Shown here piece by piece: positions 1-5,769 of a stretch of DNA of 8,705 nt. Source of the DNA: Lactobacillus sp. (GTDB lineage: Bacteria; Pseudomonadota; Alphaproteobacteria; RF32; CAG-239); contig JAISFX010000043.1 in the NCBI GenBank assembly GCA_031263385.1, forward strand, positions 1 through 8,705. The letters run 5' to 3'. The notes under the pieces are model-generated. The model did no database searches and was not told the origin of the DNA. It saw only the letters and a program-made list of their open reading frames with translations. The translations under genes and the position numbers were made by a program. Within the stretch, counting starts at the first letter, position 1; the number at the start of each line of letters is the position of its first letter.

Positions 1-19
1 TTCATAATTATCTTCTCCT
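1..19 (-). other. Possible translation start of a divergent gene running off the left edge
   Basis: On the minus strand an ATG is read from position 5 to 3. An AGGAG Shine-Dalgarno match (plus-strand ctcct, 15-19) precedes it by 9 nt. Only the start codon and two further bases lie inside the window, so nothing can be said about the product. The spacing and the strength of the ribosome-binding-site match make a divergent gene plausible, but an ATG next to AGGAG can also occur by chance in AT-rich intergenic DNA. Confidence 0.3.
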
Positions 20-47
20 AAGAATACGTCTCTTTAGTTATTGACTC

Positions 48-75
48 TTGCAACTAAAATAACTAACTTTATAAC
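48..75 (+). promoter_or_regulatory. Candidate sigma-70-type promoter for ffh
   Basis: A TTGCAA box (48-53) and a TATAAC box (70-75) are separated by 16 nt, which would start transcription near 82 and give a 5' leader of about 100 nt. A second -35-like TTGACT at 41-46 lies just upstream, but no good -10 box sits at the right distance from it. The match is by eye only. Confidence 0.35.
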
Positions 76-122
76 CAATTTCAAGTCTCTTTAAAATTCT
101 CATTCACTACTGGAGAGAATAG

Positions 123-153
123 AACACTTGAGAGCTTTGCTCTTGTTGGTGTT
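123..153 (+). promoter_or_regulatory. Stem-loop in the ffh leader
   Basis: The inner stem AGAGC (131-135) pairs with GCTCT (139-143) over a TTT loop. An outer stem AACAC (123-127) pairs with GTGTT (149-153) across an asymmetric internal loop. It ends about 18 nt before the AAGGA ribosome binding site (171-175) and is not followed by a clean T run, so it does not look like a terminator. A role in ffh expression is inference only. Confidence 0.3.
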
Positions 154-182
154 TTGCTTAGAGATAACATAAGGATAAAAAA

Positions 183-1556
183 ATGTTTGATAGCTTAACA
201 GATAAACTGGGTTCGGTTTTTTCAAAAATAACTTCCCGCGGAGTTCTTAGCGAAAAAGACATCGACGAGGCCATGCGCGAAATCCGCATTGCTTTGCTAG
301 AGGCCGATGTGTCTTTGCCAGTGGTGAAAGATTTTATTGCCAAGGTAAAGGAGGAAGCCCTCGGAGAAAAAGTTGTCAAATCTATCAAGCCGGGACAAAT
401 GGTTGTCAAAATTGTCCATGATGAACTTGTAAAACTCTTAGGCTCTGAAAGCACAGAGCTTAACTTTACCGCCACCCCTCCGGTCAGCATTTTAATGGTA
501 GGCCTTCAGGGCTCAGGAAAAACCACAACCTCTGCAAAAATTGCCAACAAGCTTAAAGGCCGAAAAAAAGTTCTGCTTGCATCGTTAGACATCTATCGTC
601 CTGCTGCTCAAGAGCAATTAGAGCAACTCGGCCATCAAATAGGTGTTGATAGCCTTCCTATTATAAAAGGTGAGAAACCCGAAGAAATCACCAAACGCGC
701 TCTTGTTGAGGGCAAGAAAGGCGGCTATGATGTCATAATCCTAGACTCAGCCGGCCGTTTGCATATAGATAATGAGCTTATGGATGAAGTTGCCCGCGTC
801 AAAAAAATTGCCAACCCTACAGAGGTATTGTTAGTTGCCGATTCTATGATTGGTCAGGAGGCTTGTAATGTAGCCAAAGAGTTTAATGACAAAGTAGGCA
901 TCACTGGTTTGGTCTTAACCAGAATAGACGGCTCATCTCGTGCTGGTGCGGCTTTATCAATGCGCATGGTCGCAGGCGTGCCTATAAAGTTTTTAGGAAC
1001 AGGCGAAAAAATATCAGAATTTGAAGAATTCCACCCGGACCGTCTTGCTGGCAGAATTTTAGGACAGGGAGATGTCGTGTCTCTGGTTGAAAAAGCCATT
1101 GAGAATGTTGATCAGGAAGAGGCTGAAAAACTCGCTCAAAAAATGATGAAAGGCAAGTTTGATTTAGAGGACATGCTAAACCAACTCCGCCAGTTCAAAA
1201 AAATGGGAAGCCTTGGCGGTATAGTAGGCATGATTCCGGGCATCTCAAAGTTCAAAGATAAAATTGAAGAAGCCGGCGGTGACAACATCATCAAAAAGCA
1301 AGAAGCCATAATTCTTTCTATGACCAAAAAAGAACGCAAAAATCCTGACCTTATCAAAGCCTCTCGCAAAAAGCGTATAGCGGCAGGTGCCGGGGTTGAG
1401 GTCCACGAGGTCAATAAGCTTCTCAAATCTTATGAGCAAATGTCAACCATGATGAAACGCATGAAATCTATGGGCGGCATGGGCGCAATGATGAACATGA
1501 TGAAAGGCAATCCTCTTGGTGGCCTAATGGGTGGCGGCCCCAAATTCCCTATGTAA
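183..1556 (+). CDS. ffh: Signal recognition particle protein Ffh (SRP54 GTPase)
   Basis: Ffh binds SRP RNA and the signal sequences of nascent membrane proteins, and delivers ribosomes to the receptor FtsY at the inner membrane through paired GTP hydrolysis. The 457 residues match the usual family length. An N-terminal helical domain (about 1-95) is followed by the GTPase domain: P-loop GLQGSGKT (107-114), DIYRPAA (136-142), DSAGR (188-192), TRID (246-249) and GTGEK (272-276). The methionine-rich M domain starts at about 300 and ends with a Met/Gly-rich tail. The G4 neighbourhood reads DGSSRAG where DGDARGG is common, a mild variation; the conserved Arg is kept. The ATG at 183 has AAGGA at 171-175, 7 nt upstream. 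No terminator is obvious after the stop. In many alphaproteobacteria rpsP follows directly, whereas here another gene intervenes. Identification is secure. Confidence 0.98.
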   Translation: MFDSLTDKLGSVFSKITSRGVLSEKDIDEAMREIRIALLEADVSLPVVKDFIAKVKEEALGEKVVKSIKPGQMVVKIVHDELVKLLGSESTELNFTATPPVSILMVGLQGSGKTTTSAKIANKLKGRKKVLLASLDIYRPAAQEQLEQLGHQIGVDSLPIIKGEKPEEITKRALVEGKKGGYDVIILDSAGRLHIDNELMDEVARVKKIANPTEVLLVADSMIGQEACNVAKEFNDKVGITGLVLTRIDGSSRAGAALSMRMVAGVPIKFLGTGEKISEFEEFHPDRLAGRILGQGDVVSLVEKAIENVDQEEAEKLAQKMMKGKFDLEDMLNQLRQFKKMGSLGGIVGMIPGISKFKDKIEEAGGDNIIKKQEAIILSMTKKERKNPDLIKASRKKRIAAGAGVEVHEVNKLLKSYEQMSTMMKRMKSMGGMGAMMNMMKGNPLGGLMGGGPKFPM

Positions 1557-1563
1557 TTTATAT

Positions 1564-1590
1564 TTGACAAATAGGTGCACTGGTTATACT
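1564..1590 (+). promoter_or_regulatory. Candidate promoter for the lone gene at 1644
   Basis: A perfect TTGACA (1564-1569) and a near-perfect TATACT (1585-1590) lie 15 nt apart, slightly short of the ideal 17. Transcription would start near 1597, about 47 nt before the proposed start codon. The boxes begin 8 nt after the ffh stop, so the next gene probably has its own transcript. Confidence 0.5.
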
Positions 1591-1643
1591 TTTGGACTCA
1601 ATTTCCAAATAATTAAGAGTATTAACCAAAACAACTATTATAT

Positions 1644-2063
1644 ATGCATGACGTCAAAACAATAGAAAAGCTCTCAATCGACCATTGGTTGGAGGAGGCA
1701 AGGGCCTATATGGAGGCCGTAAGGTCAAATGAGCCATACCAGTTCAAATACATGACCCTCATGGATTTATTTTATACCATGAAGTGGCCGACATGGTTAA
1801 AAACAACATTTGACAGTTCCAATAAAATCCCCCAATATCTGAAGGATTTTATAACCTCTGAGATGATAAACGAAGAAGCCATGGTTTATGATTATCTAAA
1901 GATATTCTACATGGTAAAGCATAACCATTATCGCGCCGAAAGAGACATTGCCATAGCCGAGTTTTACATATCAATACCGGGAGCCAGAGGCTTCTATTTT
2001 TATGACTCTTGGCACGCAATTTTCAAAAAGCTCTACCGTTTTACCGGCAGAGAAAGAGGGTAA
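1644..2063 (+). CDS. Uncharacterised 139-residue protein
   Basis: I do not recognise this protein. It is probably soluble: there is no signal peptide, no clear membrane span and no cysteine. It is rich in aromatic residues (many Tyr, Phe and Trp, including KWPTWLK, YLKIFYMVKHNHY and FYFYDSWHAIF) and mixed acidic and basic helical stretches, which suggests a compact alpha-helical fold. The ATG at 1644 has no visible Shine-Dalgarno sequence. An in-frame ATG at 1710 (residue 23) is preceded by GGAGGAGG at 1691-1698 and AGGG at 1701-1704, so the true protein may be 117 residues long. The frame is closed upstream by a TAA at 1623-1625. A promoter before it and a terminator after it mark it as a monocistronic unit between ffh and the rpsP operon. 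The gene call is fairly safe; the function is unknown. Confidence 0.75.
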   Translation: MHDVKTIEKLSIDHWLEEARAYMEAVRSNEPYQFKYMTLMDLFYTMKWPTWLKTTFDSSNKIPQYLKDFITSEMINEEAMVYDYLKIFYMVKHNHYRAERDIAIAEFYISIPGARGFYFYDSWHAIFKKLYRFTGRERG

Positions 2064-2077
2064 TAAGTAAAAAGAAG

Positions 2078-2111
2078 AGAACAGTCACTCATTGAGAGGG
2101 CTGTTCTTTTT
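2078..2111 (+). terminator. Intrinsic terminator after the uncharacterised gene
   Basis: AGAACAGTC (2078-2086) pairs with GGCTGTTCT (2099-2107), including one T-G wobble. A short CTC/GAG stem sits inside, and the arm runs into TTTTT (2107-2111). It begins 15 nt after the stop codon at 2063 and precedes the rpsP promoter, so it insulates the two units. Confidence 0.8.
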
Positions 2112-2123
2112 GCATATTCTTAC

Positions 2124-2152
2124 TTGACTCTATATATTTTATCCTATATAAA
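2124..2152 (+). promoter_or_regulatory. Strong candidate promoter of the rpsP-rimM-trmD-rplS operon
   Basis: TTGACT (2124-2129) and TATAAA (2147-2152) are separated by exactly 17 nt, with an AT-rich spacer. Transcription would start near 2159, leaving a leader of about 210 nt before rpsP. The position between a terminator and the first ribosomal gene supports the call. TATATA at 2145-2150 is an alternative -10 box with shorter spacing. Confidence 0.7.
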
Positions 2153-2158
2153 CAGCTC

Positions 2159-2372
2159 AATAATTGTTAAAAATCCCATACATTTTAGGGTTTTTTAATG
2201 CTCTACGGAGCACCACCAGTCAGCGAAGGTTCGCCCACTGGTGTGCAATAGTTTATAGGCACTGCATCAAAAGGCAGTAAGTATAATTCTAAGCACATTA
2301 GTAACGAAACATAGCTGAGTGGATTACATTTAACTTAACGCAACCCGCCGTGCGGGGGAAAGGAATATATAA
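2159..2372 (+). promoter_or_regulatory. Long structured 5' leader of rpsP
   Basis: The gene-free stretch 2064-2372 holds the terminator and promoter listed separately, then this leader. Four stem-loops can be drawn by eye. (a) TTAAAAA (2167-2173) with TTTTTAA (2192-2198) plus CCC/GGG inside. (b) 2210-2246: GCAC-ACCAGT against ACTGGTGTGC with one bulged C, enclosing GCGA/TCGC around AGGT. (c) 2253-2286: TTATA/TATAA outside ACTGC/GCAGT. (d) CCCGC (2344-2348) with GCGGG (2352-2356), ending 2 nt before the AAAGGA ribosome binding site (2359-2364). Arm (a) ends in a T run and could work as a weak attenuator, and (d) could affect ribosome access. No short open frame with a ribosome binding site stands out. 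I recognise no known riboswitch or leader family; autoregulation by a ribosomal protein is inference. Confidence 0.5.
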
Positions 2373-2855
2373 ATGGCAGTACGTATTAGATTATCTCGCG
2401 GTGGTTCAAAGAAACGCCCTTTTTATCATGTTGTAGCAGCAGACTCTAGATCTCCTCGTGATGGACGTTTCATTGAAAGATTAGGATACTTCAATCCTCT
2501 TCTTCCAAAGGACCATGCAGATAGATTGGTAGTTGATCAAGAAAAAATTAAGACTTGGCTTTCAAAAGGTGCATTACCTACAGAAAGACTTGAAAAACTT
2601 TTATCTTCATTAGGTCTTTGTGAAGCTCCTAAATTCAAAGAGCTGACAAAGAAATCTCTTCCAAAAGCAAAAGCTTTAGAGAGAATCAGAGAAAAAGAAG
2701 AAAAAGCTAAAGCCGCAGAAGAAGCAGCTAAACAGGCCGCTGAAGAAGCAAAAGCAGCAAAAGAGGCTGAAAAAGCCGCTCAGGCTGAAGCTGCTGCAGC
2801 ACCTGCTGAAGAAAGCGCTCCTGCAGAAGAAACAGCAGAAACTCCTGCTGAATAA
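2373..2855 (+). CDS. rpsP: 30S ribosomal protein S16 with long acidic C-terminal tail
   Basis: S16 is an early-assembling protein of the 30S subunit that binds 16S rRNA near S4 and S20. Residues 1-82 are the conserved body: [20 protein letters not shown] at the start, then a [13 protein letters not shown] block and [14 protein letters not shown]. Residues 83-160 extend far beyond the usual 80-90 residues. The first part (to about 108) is basic, then comes an Ala/Glu/Lys-rich helical run and an Ala/Glu/Pro/Thr end. Residues 111-160 hold 13 Glu against 6 Lys. Tails of this kind are known on alphaproteobacterial S16. AAAGGA at 2359-2364 sits 8 nt before the ATG. It is the first gene of the operon with rimM, trmD and rplS. 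Confidence 0.97.
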   Translation: MAVRIRLSRGGSKKRPFYHVVAADSRSPRDGRFIERLGYFNPLLPKDHADRLVVDQEKIKTWLSKGALPTERLEKLLSSLGLCEAPKFKELTKKSLPKAKALERIREKEEKAKAAEEAAKQAAEEAKAAKEAEKAAQAEAAAAPAEESAPAEETAETPAE

Positions 2856-2862
2856 TCTTTGC

Positions 2863-2894
2863 TTTAACCTCTGCTGATTTTGGCAGGGGTTAAA
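2863..2894 (+). promoter_or_regulatory. Hairpin between rpsP and rimM
   Basis: TTTAACCTCTGC (2863-2874) pairs over all 12 positions with GCAGGGGTTAAA (2883-2894), with one U-G wobble and an 8-nt loop. It starts 8 nt after the rpsP stop and ends 6 nt before the rimM ribosome binding site. No T run follows, so it is not a standard terminator. It could be an RNA processing site, a 3' stabiliser for rpsP message, or a brake on rimM translation; which of these is inference. Confidence 0.65.
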
Positions 2895-2913
2895 TAAACC
2901 AAAGGAACTGTCT

Positions 2914-3441
2914 ATGGAAAACAAAATCTGCTTAGGTGTAATTACCGGTGTTCACGGCATCAAAGGTGAGGTTAAAGTCAAAAGCTTTACCGAAATTCCT
3001 GAAGACATCGACCAATATGGCCAAGTAGAAAGTCAAGACGGTTCTAAAAAGTTTGATATAAAAGTTGTAGGAAATTCGAAAGAATTATTACGTGTAAAGA
3101 TAAAAGGTGTAGACGACAGAAACGCAGCTGAGTCCTTAAAAGGAACAGAGTTTTATGTCTCCAGAGACCTTTTGCCTGATTTAGATGAAGAAGAGTTTTA
3201 CCATACGGACTTAATTGGCCTCAACGTAAAATCTCCTGACGGAGAAGTTATCGGCAAAGTTTTAGCCTTATATAACTTCGGCGCAGGAGACTTGATTGAA
3301 ATCAAGTTTAATTCAGATAATAAGGTAGAGATGATTCCTTTTACTTTGGCGTATGTTCCTGAAATAAATATTAAAGACGCGATTATTGTTTCTTCTGAAG
3401 CACTTGAACTAATTAAGAGTGAGAAAGAAGATGAAGGTTAA
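2914..3441 (+). CDS. rimM: Ribosome maturation factor RimM
   Basis: RimM binds S19 and helps the head of the 30S subunit mature; cells lacking it process 16S rRNA poorly. The N-terminal RimM beta-barrel starts with the family signature GVITGVHGIKGEV (8-20). The C-terminal PRC-barrel begins near 94 with EFYHTDLIGL, and continues through VLALYNFGAGDLIEI (117-131) and MIPFTLAYVPEINI (140-153). The 175 residues are of normal length. AAAGGA (2901-2906) lies 7 nt before the ATG. The reading frame overlaps the start of trmD by 11 bases if trmD starts at 3431, so the two are probably translationally coupled. The gene is placed after rpsP, as in most proteobacteria. Confidence 0.96.
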   Translation: MENKICLGVITGVHGIKGEVKVKSFTEIPEDIDQYGQVESQDGSKKFDIKVVGNSKELLRVKIKGVDDRNAAESLKGTEFYVSRDLLPDLDEEEFYHTDLIGLNVKSPDGEVIGKVLALYNFGAGDLIEIKFNSDNKVEMIPFTLAYVPEINIKDAIIVSSEALELIKSEKEDEG

Positions 3442-4105
3442 AGTTCTAACCATATTTCCGGAGATTTTCCCCGGATTTTTGGCCACATCTTTAACCGGAA
3501 GAGCCTTAAAAGAAGGGCTCTGGTCATTAGAAGCAGTAAACATCAGGGATTATGCTTTTGATAAGCATGGTTCTGTGGATGATACTCCATGCGGTGGTGG
3601 AGCAGGGATGGTGATGAGACCTGACGTCTTGGGGGCGGCTATTGAGGCCAACTACCAAAAAGGACGTTTGGTTTATATGTCACCCCGTGGCAAACCTCTA
3701 ACTCAAAAAATGTCCCATGAGTTAAGTTTGGAACAAGACATCACAATTATCTGCGGGCGCTTTGAAGGGATAGACCAACGAGTACTTGATGAATATAATG
3801 TTGAGGAAATAAGCATCGGCGACTACATTCTAACCGGCGGAGACCAAGCCGCTATGATACTGTTAGACACCGTAGTCCGCTTAATCCCCGGAGTTTTGGG
3901 AAACTCAAGCTCAATAGAGAACGAGAGTTTTGAGGCAGGGCTTCTGGAACACCCTCAATATACCAGACCAATTGAATGGAAAGGCCGTCAAGTGCCAGAG
4001 GTGTTGCTAAACGGAAACCACAAGTTGATAGACGAGTGGAAAAAGTCCGAGGCAATAAAGATAACAAAGGAACGCAGACCGGATTTATTGAAAGAAAATT
4101 CTTGA
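3431..4105 (+). CDS. trmD: tRNA (guanine-N1)-methyltransferase TrmD
   Basis: TrmD is a SPOUT-class enzyme that uses S-adenosylmethionine to methylate G37 next to the anticodon, preventing +1 frameshifts. The ATG at 3431 gives 224 residues starting MKVKVLTIFPEIFP, like other TrmDs. A GTG at 3419 would add only four residues. Visible blocks are VDDTPCGGGAGMVM (49-62), the trefoil-knot cofactor site YMSPRG (82-87), ICGRFEGIDQRV (107-118), SIGDYILTGGD (128-138), RLIPGVLGN (150-158) and LLEHPQYTRP (171-180). The general-base position, Asp169 in E. coli within DSF, is Glu165 here (ESF). As I remember, this substitution is common in alphaproteobacterial TrmD. The start overlaps the end of rimM, and no strong separate ribosome binding site is visible. 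Confidence 0.97.
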   Translation: MKVKVLTIFPEIFPGFLATSLTGRALKEGLWSLEAVNIRDYAFDKHGSVDDTPCGGGAGMVMRPDVLGAAIEANYQKGRLVYMSPRGKPLTQKMSHELSLEQDITIICGRFEGIDQRVLDEYNVEEISIGDYILTGGDQAAMILLDTVVRLIPGVLGNSSSIENESFEAGLLEHPQYTRPIEWKGRQVPEVLLNGNHKLIDEWKKSEAIKITKERRPDLLKENS

Positions 4106-4130
4106 TTAATAAGAACTTTCAGTATATAGA
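4102..4130 (+). promoter_or_regulatory. Possible internal promoter for rplS
   Basis: TTGATT (4102-4107) overlaps the trmD stop codon. TATAGA (4125-4130) follows after a 17-nt spacer, giving a start near 4137 and a leader of about 27 nt for rplS. L19 is needed in far larger amounts than TrmD, so an extra promoter here would make sense. AT-rich gaps give such matches by chance, however. Confidence 0.35.
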
Positions 4131-4163
4131 GAAAACAAATTTGAAAAAACAAGGGTTAAAGAA

Positions 4164-4658
4164 ATGAACATTTTACAAACTATAGAACAAGAGCAAGTTG
4201 CTAAATTAATGGAAGGCAAAAAGCTTCCAGCATTCAAAGCCGGTGATACATTAAAAGTTCACACTAAGGTAAAAGAGGGCGAACGTGAGCGTATTCAGGT
4301 TTATGAAGGCGTGTGTATTGCTCGTAAGATTGATGGATTGAATTCATCTTTCACAGTTAGAAAAATTTCTTTTGGTGAAGGCGTAGAGAGAGTTTTCCCT
4401 CTATATTCTCCAAACGTTGTTAAGGTTGAAGTTGAGCGTATTGGTAAAGTTCGTCGTGCTAAGATGTACTTCCTTAGAGCTCTTCGCGGCCGTTCGGCTC
4501 GTATTGCTGATGACTTGACTGCAGCAGCAAAAGTTCGTGAAGCAGAAAAAGCAGAGAAATTGGCTAACCCAGAAGCTCCTAAAGCTCCAAAGGTTAAGAA
4601 AGAAAGACCTGCTAAAGAAACTAATACAGGTAAAAAGCCTGTTGGCAGAAAAAAATAA
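4164..4658 (+). CDS. rplS: 50S ribosomal protein L19 with basic C-terminal tail
   Basis: L19 sits at the interface between the ribosomal subunits, near bridge B8. Residues 1-115 are the conserved body: the N-terminal helix [15 protein letters not shown], then [20 protein letters not shown] (24-43), [12 protein letters not shown] (44-55), [20 protein letters not shown] (62-81) and [20 protein letters not shown] (95-114). The family usually stops near this point. The extra residues 116-164 are rich in Lys, Ala and Pro (residues 123-164 hold 12 Lys and 3 Arg against 6 Glu), so the tail is strongly basic. AAGGG (4151-4155) lies 8 nt before the ATG. It is the last gene of the operon, followed by a terminator. 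Confidence 0.97.
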   Translation: MNILQTIEQEQVAKLMEGKKLPAFKAGDTLKVHTKVKEGERERIQVYEGVCIARKIDGLNSSFTVRKISFGEGVERVFPLYSPNVVKVEVERIGKVRRAKMYFLRALRGRSARIADDLTAAAKVREAEKAEKLANPEAPKAPKVKKERPAKETNTGKKPVGRKK

Positions 4659-4674
4659 TCCTAACCGGATTAAG

Positions 4675-4705
4675 AAAAGCTCCCATAATTTGGGAGCTTT
4701 TTTTT
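4675..4705 (+). terminator. Intrinsic terminator of the rpsP operon
   Basis: AAAAGCTCCCA (4675-4685) pairs perfectly with TGGGAGCTTTT (4691-4701) around a 5-nt loop, and a run of eight T (4698-4705) follows the G+C part. It starts 17 nt after the rplS stop. This is a textbook Rho-independent terminator. Confidence 0.92.
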
Positions 4706-4732
4706 ATTAAAATGATTCCATTCTAAAAAATA

Positions 4733-4738
4733 TATGAT
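4733..4738 (+). promoter_or_regulatory. Possible -10 box for the asd-like gene
   Basis: TATGAT at 4733-4738 resembles a -10 box and lies between the operon terminator and the next start codon, where a promoter is expected. No convincing -35 box is seen 16-18 nt upstream. A start near 4745 would give a leader of less than 20 nt. Confidence 0.3.
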
Positions 4739-4762
4739 AGTCTCATAAAAAAGGAGATTCTA

Positions 4763-5752
4763 ATGAAAATAGCAATAGTTGGTGTAATGGAAAATATAGG
4801 CCGTGAAATTCTGGCCTTTTTAGAAGAAGACGGAACAGACCCTAAAGACGTATTCGCTGTAGAAAACAACATGCCTTTAGGCAATCAGGTCTCTTACGGA
4901 GAAGATGCCGAGCTAGATGTCCATAATCTTGATAGCTTTGATTTCTCTAAAGCTCAACTTGCTGTTTTCAGCACCACGGCAGAAATTGCAAAAAGATATA
5001 TTCCGAAGGCCTTAAAGGCAGGTATAAGAGTCATAGACTGCACCGGCTCAAGCCTAAGCAACCCTGACAGCCCAATGGTTGTTAGCGGCTTTAATGATGA
5101 CAAACTCTCAAAAGCCTCTTTAATATCGATTCCTTCATACAATACTTATCAGCTTCTTTTGCCTTTAAAAGAAATAGACAGTAAATATCACATAAAAAGA
5201 ATAATCCTTTCTACATACACATCCACTTCGGTTTATGGCAAGCTGGCAATGGACGAGCTTTTCAACCAGACCCGCAAAATATTCATGAACACTCAGCTTG
5301 AAGATGATAAAAAAGTTTTCAATAAACAGATAGCTTTCAATGTCATCCCTCAGGTTGGAGAATTTATGAGTGATGAAACCTCTGACGAGTGGAAGATAAA
5401 TGTCGAGGTAAAAAAGATTTTCAATCACGATGTCAAAGTCCATGCTAACTGCGCAGTTGTTGCCTCTTTTGTGGGCAATGCTCAATACATAAATGTCGAA
5501 TGCGAAAAAGATATAGATATTGAAGATGCTACCCAAATCATAAAAAATACAAAAGGTGTTGTAGTTTTTAATAAAAATTTAGAAGGTGGTTATGTAACAT
5601 TAACAGATGTACAAGGAGAGAATAATGTCTATGTCTCTCGCTTGCGCCAAGATATCTCTTGCGAAAACGGCATAAGCTTTTGGTCCGTTGCTGACAACTT
5701 AAGAGTAGGAATTGCTAAAAACGCCTATCAGATTATAAACAAAATTAAATAA
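4763..5752 (+). CDS. Aspartate-semialdehyde-dehydrogenase-like protein lacking catalytic residues
   Basis: The 329 residues align throughout with aspartate-semialdehyde dehydrogenase (Asd), the NADPH enzyme that makes the precursor of lysine, threonine and methionine. Blocks such as MDELFNQTRKIF (163-174), IAFNVIPQ (190-197), EWKINVEVKKI (209-219), EGGYVTL (274-280) and ENGISFWSVADNLRVGIAKNA (301-321) are well kept. The active site is not: the catalytic Cys of NPNCST is Tyr126 (IPSYNT), the Gln of YQSVSGAG is Thr153, the catalytic His of GHSEAV is Asn239, and substrate-binding Arg positions are Leu98 and Val232. The nucleotide loop GATGNVG reads GVMENIG (7-13). It is therefore unlikely to act as Asd. 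The frame is uninterrupted and AAGGAG (4751-4756) lies 6 nt before the ATG, so it appears expressed. A true asd should exist elsewhere. The next gene starts 17 nt downstream, suggesting a shared transcript. Its present role is unknown. Confidence 0.85.
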   Translation: MKIAIVGVMENIGREILAFLEEDGTDPKDVFAVENNMPLGNQVSYGEDAELDVHNLDSFDFSKAQLAVFSTTAEIAKRYIPKALKAGIRVIDCTGSSLSNPDSPMVVSGFNDDKLSKASLISIPSYNTYQLLLPLKEIDSKYHIKRIILSTYTSTSVYGKLAMDELFNQTRKIFMNTQLEDDKKVFNKQIAFNVIPQVGEFMSDETSDEWKINVEVKKIFNHDVKVHANCAVVASFVGNAQYINVECEKDIDIEDATQIIKNTKGVVVFNKNLEGGYVTLTDVQGENNVYVSRLRQDISCENGISFWSVADNLRVGIAKNAYQIINKIK

Positions 5753-5769
5753 AAGTCCGGAGAAGCTCC

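Noticed and set aside
41..69. TTGACT with TAACTT as the ffh promoter
   Set aside because: The -10 box matches the consensus at only half its positions; TTGCAA with TATAAC (48-75) fits better overall.
2201..2290. tRNA or SRP RNA gene in the rpsP leader
   Set aside because: The segment GGTTCGCCC faintly recalls a tRNA T arm, but no acceptor stem, anticodon arm or CCA end can be drawn. The conserved GGAAGCAGCC-type loop of SRP RNA is absent.
2676..2924. Minus-strand frame rich in Phe, Ser and Cys opposite the rpsP tail
   Set aside because: The composition is simply the reverse complement of Ala/Glu/Lys repeats in the S16 tail, so it has no independent support as a gene.
3419..3430. GTG start adding four residues (M-R-K-K) to TrmD
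   Set aside because: The ATG at 3431 gives the usual TrmD N-terminus, and the extra residues have no counterpart in the family as I know it.
4763..5752. Functional aspartate-semialdehyde dehydrogenase (asd)
   Set aside because: Overall similarity would tempt this call, but the catalytic Cys, Gln and His and the substrate-binding Arg positions are all substituted.
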